NCBI GenBank assembly: GCA_003210915.1 | Contig: QCUA01000006.1 | Span: 1-50,763 of the forward strand | Direction of reading: 5' to 3' | Length of the DNA: 50,763 bases | Source: Prochlorococcus sp. AG-676-L21 | Lineage (GTDB): Bacteria > Cyanobacteriota > Cyanobacteriia > PCC-6307 > Cyanobiaceae | Shown: piece by piece, positions 26,088 through 34,496 of the stretch | Layout of the letters: every line of letters starts with the position of its first letter | How positions within the stretch are numbered: position 1 is the stretch's first letter | Program-made: the position numbers and the translations under genes | Notes under the pieces: generated by a model | Told to the model about the DNA's origin: nothing | Database searches by the model: none | The model's input: the letters and a program-made list of their open reading frames with translations, nothing else

Positions 26088-26984
26088 ATGAATGATATTT
26101 CTCATGAAAGAATTGGAGTTATAGGAGGGAGTGGCCTTTATTCTATAAAACAACTCCAAGAAGTTAAAGAAATAGAAATTAATACTCCTTTTGGGAAGCC
26201 CTCAGATAACTTACTTCAAGGAAAAATTGGTGGCTATGAAGTAGTTTTTTTAGCAAGACATGGTCGCCACCATTCATATCTTCCATCAGAAGTTCCTTAT
26301 AAAGCAAATATATGGGCCATGAAATCATTAGGAGTAAAGTGGTTGATTTCAGCATCAGCTGTTGGATCATTAAAAATAGAAATAAAACCTCTAGATGTGG
26401 TTATTCCCAATCAATTTATCGATAGGACACATGATCGTCCCCAAAGTTTTTTTGGAAAGGGAAGTGTAGCCCATATCTCTTTAGCTGAACCTTTTTGCCA
26501 AAAGTTAAGTGAAACAATACATAAAGTTGCCCTTCCATTAATGCCCAAGGGCAGAAATTTACACTTTGGTGGTACTTATTTGTGTATGGAGGGGCCAGCT
26601 TTCTCTACAAAAGCTGAGTCTGAATTTTATAGGAGCTTAAATTGCTCAATAATAGGAATGACAAATCATACGGAGGCAAGACTTGCTAGAGAAGCAGAAA
26701 TAAGCTACTCAACTATCGCCATGTCTACGGATTATGATTGTTGGCATGAAGATCACGATAATGTCACTGTTGAAATGATTGTTTCAAATCTTAAAAGTAA
26801 TGCAGAATTAGCTGCAAAGATTATATGTGGTAGTATCCAAAAAATTGGAGAAACAAAACCTAAAAGTATTGCTCATGATGCCCTTAAATTTGCATTATTA
26901 ACTCCCAAAGAATTTGTGCCTATAGAAACTAGAAAAAATCTTAATTTATTTACTAAAAAATATTGGGGTGACTATATTAAATAA
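26088..26984 (+). CDS. mtnP: S-methyl-5'-thioadenosine phosphorylase
   Basis: Phosphorolysis of MTA (a by-product of polyamine and SAM chemistry) to adenine and methylthioribose-1-phosphate. Family features: VIGGSGLY (11-18), RHGRHHSYLPSEVPY with the phosphate-site residues, CMEGPAFSTKAES (from 166), and GMTNHTEARLARE (190-202). STDYDCWHE follows, with Asp residues for the adenine base. The TNHTEA form is the MTA rather than inosine/guanosine phosphorylase type. Length 298 is normal. Together with MtnA and Apt it covers the first steps of MTA salvage. Confidence 0.94.
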   Translation: MNDISHERIGVIGGSGLYSIKQLQEVKEIEINTPFGKPSDNLLQGKIGGYEVVFLARHGRHHSYLPSEVPYKANIWAMKSLGVKWLISASAVGSLKIEIKPLDVVIPNQFIDRTHDRPQSFFGKGSVAHISLAEPFCQKLSETIHKVALPLMPKGRNLHFGGTYLCMEGPAFSTKAESEFYRSLNCSIIGMTNHTEARLAREAEISYSTIAMSTDYDCWHEDHDNVTVEMIVSNLKSNAELAAKIICGSIQKIGETKPKSIAHDALKFALLTPKEFVPIETRKNLNLFTKKYWGDYIK

Positions 26985-27072
26985 ATATTTTTCAGCTTAA
27001 TCCTCAAAGATCAAAATATTTTATAAAATAAATTTTTATTTTTTACAGCAGATTTCCTAAATTTTCATATGT

Positions 27073-28173
27073 TTAATTTTTTTTAAATTGGTATCTTTTT
27101 CTGAATTTAAAAAATGAAATAATTGCAACAGCTAACCATAGATTATATCTAATGGAAAAAGCTAGAACTTTTGAACCTCCAGAAAATTTAGGATCATATG
27201 ATTCCATAATTAATTTGATTTCTCGTGATGAGAAGGCTTGTTTTAGTTGACTTGAGAATTTAAATAATCCATATAAATTTTCTACTCGAAACGCTTGCAT
27301 AACTGATGTAATACATATATATGATCCTTTCGCTTGATTTTTGAGAAAATTGATATTTATTTTTTTATTAATCTTTCTACTTTTTGAGGATCCCTTTTGA
27401 ATTAATACAACTAAAGCTTCTGCCATAATATCTATTGCAGTCAAAAAACCGAGATGAGTTTTTATAGGTCTATTGATTGAATAAGTCTCGGAATTTCCAG
27501 GGCGGTATATATTATGAGTATATAAATCGAAATCAACTCCAATTATAGAACTAGAATATTTTAAACATTTAGCTAAGAATTCAACATCTTCAAAGTTATG
27601 AAGTCTTTTATTAAAAATAATTTGATTATTTTTTAAATATTTTGCAGAGTATATTTTTGCAAAACATTGCACATAAAGGTTTACTTTATTTGGTTTTATT
27701 AAGTAATCTTTAATCGAATTAATTACATAACTTTTTTCAAGAAGTGATTTATTAGGATAATTTACTATCTGGGTTAAACTATTATTTACTTTATTTAAGT
27801 TTGAATAATTTCCAAATATTAACTCATATTTTTTTTCATTTTTATATTTTAAGAAGTTTATAAGTTCAAAAAAACCTTTAATATTAATTACATCATCTGC
27901 ATCTACAAAAGTTAGATATTTTGAATTGGATCTTTCTATTATTATATTTCTAGCATTTGAAACACCTTTATTTTTATGAAGTTCAATAATTTCTATTTCT
28001 TTTTTAAAATGGTAATTTATTTTATCTAAAGATTTATCTTTTGAATAATCATCAACTACAATTATTTCAATTATTGAGTCAAAATTTTTTTTAATTTCTA
28101 AGCAAGAATTTATACAATCAAATATGGTTTTTTCTTTGTTAAAGCATGTAATTCCAAATGTTAAAAATAACAC
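27073..28173 (-). CDS. GT2 family glycosyltransferase
   Basis: 366 residues. GT-A motifs: FGITCFNKEKTIFDC at the start, IIVVDDYSKDKS, HKNKGVSNARN and the metal-binding FVDADDVI. The C-terminal 100 residues include basic and hydrophobic segments (VLAFSIRYNLWLAVAIISFF) that may sit on the membrane. The start is GTG at 28173, directly abutting the stop of the upstream radical SAM gene, so the two are co-translated. The acceptor is unknown, probably the surface glycan. Confidence 0.87.
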   Translation of the reverse strand: MLFLTFGITCFNKEKTIFDCINSCLEIKKNFDSIIEIIVVDDYSKDKSLDKINYHFKKEIEIIELHKNKGVSNARNIIIERSNSKYLTFVDADDVINIKGFFELINFLKYKNEKKYELIFGNYSNLNKVNNSLTQIVNYPNKSLLEKSYVINSIKDYLIKPNKVNLYVQCFAKIYSAKYLKNNQIIFNKRLHNFEDVEFLAKCLKYSSSIIGVDFDLYTHNIYRPGNSETYSINRPIKTHLGFLTAIDIMAEALVVLIQKGSSKSRKINKKININFLKNQAKGSYICITSVMQAFRVENLYGLFKFSSQLKQAFSSREIKLIMESYDPKFSGGSKVLAFSIRYNLWLAVAIISFFKFRKRYQFKKN

Positions 28174-29379
28174 TTAATATTTATCATAGACTAGAGGCTT
28201 TCTAGTTTGTATGGCAGGTTCAATTTGAGGGGTATCCCATGATCTCCCTTTACAATATTTACAAGCAGGGATGTAGTCAATATCACCAATATAATCGACT
28301 ATTTTCTCTATAGATTCGTTTATATCTACGTAGTTTCTCTCATCTTTTGGTATACCATTAAGTCGATCAGCATTTGCAGCGAAAGGACATCTATAAAGTT
28401 TATTATCAGTTAATGTAAACAAATTTTTCCCACAACAATTCTTGAAAAGATCTTTCAACTCTTCTTCCGAACGTTCAATATTTATAATTCTTCCGCTATC
28501 TGTCCACCATTCAGGTAAATGAGCTCTGAATGGAATCTTTAAATCATCTAAAATTCCAGTCACCTGATTAATTTGTCTAGAGAGTTTATCTCCATAATCT
28601 GTAATCGAAAAACTCAATTTATTAAAATTTATATTGTGGGATAAAAGTTTTTCTTTACTTAATTTGATTGTGGCATTTGTATAAATTACTACATAACTAA
28701 CTTTTTTTAAATTAGTAGCATATGCAATCATTTCATAAATATTTGGATTTACGAAAGGTTCGCCACCAATTAATCTGATTTCAAATAAATGGTCAATTTT
28801 TGAAAGTATTTCTTCAATTTCTCTTATAATTGTTTGATTTTCAATATTCTGTGGTTTTATATAATACTGCATTAAATTGGAACAATCTTGACATTTCATC
28901 GAACACCTCTCTGTAACAAGGATATCTATACTTCTCAAAAATATCCCCTTTTCAATAAAATATGAAGAATGAGATTCTTTTACCGCTTTCATTGTATAAC
29001 CAACAAAATCCTTAGTTTCTTCTCCAATATCTGTTAATTCATGATTATTCAGATAAATTCCAAGTGGTATTTGCGTTGTGAAATTTAGTTTATTGGCCTT
29101 GTCCCAAACATCATGAATATCAACAACTGTATTTAGGAGCAGGGATTTATCTATATTATTTTTTTCAGGTGAAGTGATAAATTCTTCATATGACTGTACT
29201 TTTGTTCCATTAAACTCAAAACCTACTTTTTTATTATCTGATTCTATAAAACTCACCACTTTGCCAGTTTTTTTTAGTTGTGATTGAAGCCATTTACCAG
29301 TAATTCCAAAACCATAAATATAAATTTTGTTGTACTCTTCAATTTTTGAGACTAAATCGCTCCAGTTTGATTCTCTCAT
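28174..29379 (-). CDS. Radical SAM protein with N-terminal Rossmann-like region and Cys-rich C-terminus
   Basis: 401 residues. Residues 17-110 resemble a nucleotide-binding fold (IYIYGFGITGKWL, then SFIESDNKKVG), as in proteins of glycan islands that carry a FAD/NAD-like module before a catalytic domain. The radical SAM cluster C159-x3-C163-x2-C166 lies in TERCSMKCQDC, with LIGGEPF as the SAM-binding GGE element. C-terminal cysteines (NCCGKN, YRCPF, PACKYC) suggest a SPASM-type auxiliary cluster domain. It is coupled with a GT2 gene (0 bp). A role in modifying a sugar or a small glycan-linked group is inferred. I cannot name the reaction. Confidence 0.82.
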   Translation of the reverse strand: MRESNWSDLVSKIEEYNKIYIYGFGITGKWLQSQLKKTGKVVSFIESDNKKVGFEFNGTKVQSYEEFITSPEKNNIDKSLLLNTVVDIHDVWDKANKLNFTTQIPLGIYLNNHELTDIGEETKDFVGYTMKAVKESHSSYFIEKGIFLRSIDILVTERCSMKCQDCSNLMQYYIKPQNIENQTIIREIEEILSKIDHLFEIRLIGGEPFVNPNIYEMIAYATNLKKVSYVVIYTNATIKLSKEKLLSHNINFNKLSFSITDYGDKLSRQINQVTGILDDLKIPFRAHLPEWWTDSGRIINIERSEEELKDLFKNCCGKNLFTLTDNKLYRCPFAANADRLNGIPKDERNYVDINESIEKIVDYIGDIDYIPACKYCKGRSWDTPQIEPAIQTRKPLVYDKY

Positions 29380-29679
29380 TAATTTTAATAAGTTAAATAA
29401 ATCTTACCATGTTAATAAATTTTTACATGTATAGTAATTTTGCAAAAAAAGATAAGTAACCATTTCAAAATCCAACTTTAAATAGAAATTGAATAAAATG
29501 GGTGGTTTACCAAATATAAAAAATTTATAATTTATTAAGGTTACTTGAACAACTCTTAAACTCAATATTAGAAAAGTTTTTTTAAGGTATTTTCAATTAA
29601 TAAATGGTTTATTTTATTTGGAAGATATTCAAAATATCTCAAGAAAGATAAGTATTTTTAACTTTGCAGTAATTTTATA
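29380..29679. other. AT-rich intergenic region
   Basis: 300 bp between two minus-strand genes. No open frame above about 25 codons with a start, no clear hairpin terminator and no repeat seen. Confidence 0.4.
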
Positions 29680-30627
29680 TTAATTTAATTTATCAGTATT
29701 TAATTTTTCTGAAGTGTTGCCGCCCACTCTATATTTGATAAAATCTCTTCTTAAATTAATCAGGAATTCTTTGATATATTTTGGTCTTACTTCAATTTTT
29801 TTATAAAATACTAAAAATTGTAATCTTGCTCCAATAAGAAAAATTGATTTTAAAATAAAATTTATTTCCAGATTCTTAATCCAGCTTATCAATTTTAAAC
29901 GACCAACTTCAGTTCTAATGGCGCTATCTTGATTATTATGGATTCTGTAAAAATATATCATTGGATTATCCCATTCTAAGTATTGCCCTTTTTTAGATAA
30001 AAAATAATTCATTCTTACATCTTCATGGCGACCCATATTTTTTGGATTTTTGTTCCAATATGATAGTATTGCTGATTTTCTCATAATTAATGTAGGAGTA
30101 ATTACTGATCTTTTAAAAGGTAAAAAATATCTCGATAGCATTTCATTAGGTTTTATTATTTTTAATTGTTTTGTATTTTTAGATCTTCTTCCTTTATATA
30201 TTTGTGATTCCTCATCAATAAAAGTAGCTTTGTATGATAATGCAATTGGTTCAAATTTTTTAAGAATTTTAAGTGACTCTTCAATTATTAGTGGAGAATA
30301 TAAATCATCATCGTGAATTAACATCAAATAATCTTCAGTTAAGTGCTTCGTAATGTATTGCGGCTTATTTCTGCTTTGTTTTATTTTTTCTGGTTGTAAA
30401 ATAATTTTCACTTCTTTGTTTTCTCTTAATCTATTCTCAATCAAATAAAATGAATTTTCTGGAATAGTAATATATTTTGTCGCAGCCTTGTTTTGATATA
30501 TTTTTATGAATGAATCAATTGATGCATAACTAAATTTATTTACATTGGGTCTAACTAGTAGAACAATTGCAAAAGTAATTTCTTTTAGTTCGTTTTCTGA
30601 ATAAATATATTTTTCATTTCTATTCAT
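29680..30627 (-). CDS. GT2-like glycosyltransferase
   Basis: 315 residues. After a hydrophobic strand (ITFAIVLLVRPN) the protein follows a GT-A layout: NKPQYITKHLTEDYLMLIHDDDLYSP carries the D-x-D-type metal motif (HDDDLY), followed by a MGRHEDVRMNYFLS acceptor-side segment like those of GT2 enzymes with a W-x-E-D or H-E-D motif. Two hydrophobic stretches near the C-terminus could anchor it. It has no close operon partner; 300 bp separates it from the radical SAM gene. Donor and acceptor are unknown. Confidence 0.78.
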   Translation of the reverse strand: MNRNEKYIYSENELKEITFAIVLLVRPNVNKFSYASIDSFIKIYQNKAATKYITIPENSFYLIENRLRENKEVKIILQPEKIKQSRNKPQYITKHLTEDYLMLIHDDDLYSPLIIEESLKILKKFEPIALSYKATFIDEESQIYKGRRSKNTKQLKIIKPNEMLSRYFLPFKRSVITPTLIMRKSAILSYWNKNPKNMGRHEDVRMNYFLSKKGQYLEWDNPMIYFYRIHNNQDSAIRTEVGRLKLISWIKNLEINFILKSIFLIGARLQFLVFYKKIEVRPKYIKEFLINLRRDFIKYRVGGNTSEKLNTDKLN

Positions 30628-31020
30628 TAAATTTTAATTATTTAAAATCACACTAATAATTTAACATGAAAATTATTAATCTTTTTTTAATTAAAAATTA
30701 TGATTTATAATTTACATTCAAAATCCTAAAAGAAAACTCGCTTTATTAAGGATATATAAGTTTAATAAGATGCATCAACCAAAATATAAATTTTTGTTCT
30801 TAGTTTGGTTAATAAAATTGTTAAAAAAATAAAATGATAATTCCAATAATTTAATTATTAAATTCTTATTTATTAGCCACCTTTTTAAATTGAGTTTTGT
30901 TTTTTGGAAAATTTAAATGCTCAGCTTTTTAATTAATTTAATTTTAAATTAACGTAACGGTAATACAAAGGCTAGTGTAGTAGAATCATTCATGATTTAT
31001 TTTAAAGAATTGATAAAGAA
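30628..31020. other. Divergent intergenic region, probable promoter of the NeuB operon
   Basis: 393 bp between divergent genes. A TAGAAT hexamer at 30981-30986 lies 34 bp before the neuB-like ATG and could be a -10 box; no -35 match is evident. A GC-richer patch, AACGTAACGG, is just upstream (30951-30960). No coding frame or RNA seen. Confidence 0.35.
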
Positions 31021-32520
31021 ATGAAAAAATTAATAATACTTGAGATGGCTAATAATCATTCTGGCTCAGTTGAACATGGAAAGAAAATTATTCATACATA
31101 TTCAAAGTTATGTTCGGACTATACAAAAAAATATGAGTTTGTTTTTAAATTTCAATATCGTGATCTAGAAACATTTATTAGAAAAGATATGAAAGGTAAT
31201 TTAAGTATTCCTTTAATAAAACGTTTTTCAGAAACTAAACTTGAAAATGAAGACTTTGTAGGATTAATTGACTTTTGCCATAAATGTAATTTTGGCGTCA
31301 TGATAACTCCTTTCGATGAGATTTCTGTAGAGAGAGCATGCGAACATAAAGTTGATTATCTTAAAATTGCTAGTTGCTCATTTGGTGATTGGCCTTTGAT
31401 TGAAAAGATAAGTGAATTTAATAAGAAAGTAGTAGCTTCATGCGCTGGGGCTGACCTGCAAACAATTGAAAATGTTTTGTCTTTTTTCCAAAATAGGGGA
31501 ATATCTTTTAGGTTACAACACTGTGTTGGTGAATACCCAACTGCTAATAAAGACTTGAATGTAAATCAAGTCTTATTTTTGAAAAAGAAATATCCTAATT
31601 TAGATATTGGATTTTCTTCACATGAAAATCCAGAGATGACATCTATAGCTCCTTTAGCATTAGCTCTTGGAGCAACTTCCTTTGAGAAACATGTAGCTGT
31701 AGAGACATCAGAAATAAAAAAGAATGCTTACTCTACTTCTCCTAATCAATTTAGTAATTGGTTAAAAAGTCTTAATGAAGCAGATGAGATTCTTGGAGAA
31801 TGCAATTCTAGATATTTGCCTTCAATGAAAGAAAGTAAATCTTTAAGGAACTTGCAAAGAGGATTATTCGCAAAAAGAGAATTACATAAAGGAGAAAACT
31901 TATCTCATAATAATGTTTATTTCGCCTTCCCTCCATCTGAAAATCAATTAACTGCTAATGACTTTTCAAAATATTCGAGATTTACTTTAAAAACTAATAT
32001 TGGAGCGAATGAACCAATCTTAATAAATAAAGTAACTGAAGAAAATATTAGATTACAAATTAAAGAAATAGTAACTGATATTTGTGAGATCATAAATGAA
32101 TCCAAACTTACAGTGCCTGCAGATGTGGATTTAGAAATATCACATCATTATGGGATTAAAAATTTTAAGAAATTTGGGCTTTCAATGTTAACTGTAATTA
32201 ATAGAGAATACTGTAAGAAGATCCTTATTTTATTGCCAGGCCAATCTCATCCAGAGCAGTATCATAATCAAAAAGAAGAAACCTTTCATGTTTTGTGGGG
32301 GGAAGGTATTCTGATTATTGATGACAAAAAACATGCTTTGAATGCTGGCGCCGTTCACACAATATTGCCAAAACAAAGACATTATTTTGAATCTAAAAAT
32401 GGAATTATAATTGAGGAGATATCTTCAACACATTTTGTAAATGACTCTTTTTATACTGATAAAAAAATAATGCAAAATAAAGAAAGAAAAACTTTATTAA
32501 CTCATTGGAGAATTTCTTAA
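31021..32520 (+). CDS. NeuB-type sialic/nonulosonic acid synthase fused to a C-terminal cupin
   Basis: Condenses PEP with an N-acetyl-hexosamine-type sugar to a nine-carbon acid. The TIM barrel (1-265) starts LEMANNHSGSVEHG and has KFQYRD, TPFDEIS, KIASCS, LQHCVGEYPT, GFSSHE and FEKHVAV. A SAF (antifreeze-like) domain follows at about 272-340 (RGLFAKRELHKGE). The extra C-terminal part (about 395-485) is a cupin with GQSHPEQYHNQKEETFHVLWGEG and VHTILPKQRHYFE, resembling D-lyxose isomerase-like cupins. Usual NeuB proteins end after SAF at about 340-350 residues, so the 499-residue fusion is notable. The cupin may isomerise or bind the sugar substrate. A TPP-enzyme gene follows after 12 bp. Confidence 0.88.
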   Translation: MKKLIILEMANNHSGSVEHGKKIIHTYSKLCSDYTKKYEFVFKFQYRDLETFIRKDMKGNLSIPLIKRFSETKLENEDFVGLIDFCHKCNFGVMITPFDEISVERACEHKVDYLKIASCSFGDWPLIEKISEFNKKVVASCAGADLQTIENVLSFFQNRGISFRLQHCVGEYPTANKDLNVNQVLFLKKKYPNLDIGFSSHENPEMTSIAPLALALGATSFEKHVAVETSEIKKNAYSTSPNQFSNWLKSLNEADEILGECNSRYLPSMKESKSLRNLQRGLFAKRELHKGENLSHNNVYFAFPPSENQLTANDFSKYSRFTLKTNIGANEPILINKVTEENIRLQIKEIVTDICEIINESKLTVPADVDLEISHHYGIKNFKKFGLSMLTVINREYCKKILILLPGQSHPEQYHNQKEETFHVLWGEGILIIDDKKHALNAGAVHTILPKQRHYFESKNGIIIEEISSTHFVNDSFYTDKKIMQNKERKTLLTHWRIS

Positions 32521-32532
32521 ATTAAAAAAATA

Positions 32533-34353
32533 ATGCCTAGATTAGCTGACGCAGTTTTTGAGTTTATTGAAAATCAAAATATAGACAAGGTATTTTTGTT
32601 ACCAGGTGGTGGAGCAATGCACCTTGTTGATGCAGTCTCAAAAAGACCAAAAATAGATTTTGTTCCAGTACATCATGAGCAGGCAGCTGGTATAGCAGCA
32701 GAATATTATGCAAGAATAAAATCAAAAGTTGGAGTTGCATTGGTTACAACTGGTCCTGGAGCGACAAATGTAATAACCCCTTACGTTGGGGCTTGGATTG
32801 AGTCAATTCCCATATTAGTTATTTCAGGCCAGGTTAAACGTTCTGATTTGATGAAAAAAGAGGATAATATAAGACAATCGGGCGTTCAAGAAGTAGACAT
32901 TGTACCAATGGTTGAAAGATGCTCAAAATTCGCAATAACTATAAAAGATCCTTTAAAAATAAGATTAGTTTTAGAAAAAGCTTTTTATCTAATGAATGAG
33001 GGTAGAAAAGGCCCTGCCTGGATTGATATTCCATTAGATGTTCAAGGCTGTACAATTCCTGATTGGAACAATTTGGAATCTTTTAAACAAACACAAAAAA
33101 TTACGTTTAATAAAGATAAAGTCCTTGATAGTCTATATGAAAGTATTTCTTTTTCTTCAAGACCTTTGCTTCTTGTGGGACATGGCGTAAGACTTTCAGG
33201 TGCTGAAATTGAATTAAAGAAATTTATAGAAAGGATGAAAATCCCTACTGTTTTTACTTGGAATGCATGCGATATGTTGGAATTTAATAATAAGTTTTAT
33301 ATTGGTAAACCCGGTAACGTGGCAACTAGAGCGGCAAATTTTGCAATTCAAACATGTTCTAACTTTATATCAATTGGCGCAAGATTAGATAATATTACTA
33401 CTGCTTATAATATTAAATTATTTGCTCGTAATGCTTCTGAAAAATGGGTCTTAGATATAGATGCAAACCAGTTAAATATATGTGATTTAAAGGATGCTAA
33501 AAAAGTACAAATTGATCTCAAATATGCTTTAAATTATTTGCAAAATAAAAAAGATTTAGTAGAGAAATCATCATGGATTAATCACTGTAATTGGTTAAAA
33601 GAAAAATATTCAACTTGTGATGGGAAAATACCTAAAGATAAATATAATTTTACTCATTTTGAAGCAGCAAAAATGTTGTCTGATGCTTTACCTGAGAAAA
33701 GTACTATTATCACTGGGAGTTCAGGTCTTGCAATAGAGGCATTTTATGTCGCTTATGAACCAAAAAAATTTCAAAGAATTCTATTGACCTCTGGATTAGG
33801 AGCAATGGGATATGGATTACCTGCTTTTGTAGGAGCTTTGGAGGCATTAGATGAAGATAATAATAAATTTTTAATTGAAAGTGACGGAAGTTTGATGCTT
33901 AATCTTCAAGAATTTCAAACACTGAAAACTAGAAATAGAAAGAACCTAAAATTAATCATCTTAAATAATCAAGGTTATTGTTCAATTAGAGCTACTCAGA
34001 AAAATTATTTTAAAGGAAATTTTGTTGCCTCCAATAAAAAAAGCGGTTTAGAAATTCCAAATTTAAGAGATATAAGCAATTCGTTTGGTTTAAAGTATTA
34101 TTCTTTTGAAAAATCAGATAAAAATAATTTTAATGAAATAATGCAGACAGAGGAGAATGCACTAATTGATATTAAAATTGTTGAAGAAGAAGCTTTATGG
34201 CCAAAAGTATCAGTTTTAACAAAGGAAGATGGTTCTTTCATCTCTCTCCCAATTGAGGATATGAGTCCTCTTCTATCAGAAAAAGAATTAAGAGAGGCTT
34301 TAGGTTTTAATAATATCCCTTTAGAAGAATCATTAATTATTAGAAAAGAATAG
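32533..34353 (+). CDS. Acetolactate-synthase-like TPP enzyme, candidate sugar carboligase
   Basis: 606 residues with the three-domain layout of the acetohydroxyacid synthase/pyruvate oxidase family. The PYR domain carries catalytic Glu49 in VHHEQAAGIAAEYYAR and VTTGPGATNV. The middle domain contains LLVGHGVRLSGAE. The PP domain has the diphosphate/magnesium motif beginning ESDGSLMLN near 449, ending LNNQGYCSIR near 477. The first position is S rather than the usual G of G-D-G. Housekeeping IlvB is not expected in a sugar island. YerE, an IlvB homologue, attaches a two-carbon unit to a 3,6-dideoxy-4-keto sugar, and an RfbH-like dehydratase lies 7 kb downstream. A two-carbon branching role is thus inferred. 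Confidence 0.85.
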   Translation: MPRLADAVFEFIENQNIDKVFLLPGGGAMHLVDAVSKRPKIDFVPVHHEQAAGIAAEYYARIKSKVGVALVTTGPGATNVITPYVGAWIESIPILVISGQVKRSDLMKKEDNIRQSGVQEVDIVPMVERCSKFAITIKDPLKIRLVLEKAFYLMNEGRKGPAWIDIPLDVQGCTIPDWNNLESFKQTQKITFNKDKVLDSLYESISFSSRPLLLVGHGVRLSGAEIELKKFIERMKIPTVFTWNACDMLEFNNKFYIGKPGNVATRAANFAIQTCSNFISIGARLDNITTAYNIKLFARNASEKWVLDIDANQLNICDLKDAKKVQIDLKYALNYLQNKKDLVEKSSWINHCNWLKEKYSTCDGKIPKDKYNFTHFEAAKMLSDALPEKSTIITGSSGLAIEAFYVAYEPKKFQRILLTSGLGAMGYGLPAFVGALEALDEDNNKFLIESDGSLMLNLQEFQTLKTRNRKNLKLIILNNQGYCSIRATQKNYFKGNFVASNKKSGLEIPNLRDISNSFGLKYYSFEKSDKNNFNEIMQTEENALIDIKIVEEEALWPKVSVLTKEDGSFISLPIEDMSPLLSEKELREALGFNNIPLEESLIIRKE

Positions 34354-34496
34354 ATAATTATTTTTTATATTTTAATTTATATAATTAAAAAAAAACATAT
34401 TTTCGTATATAAATTGTTTGATGATGTTCGTATTAAGAAATCAGCTAAAAATTCTTAAAAAATAATGTATTATGAAAATAGTTTTAATAAAAATAA

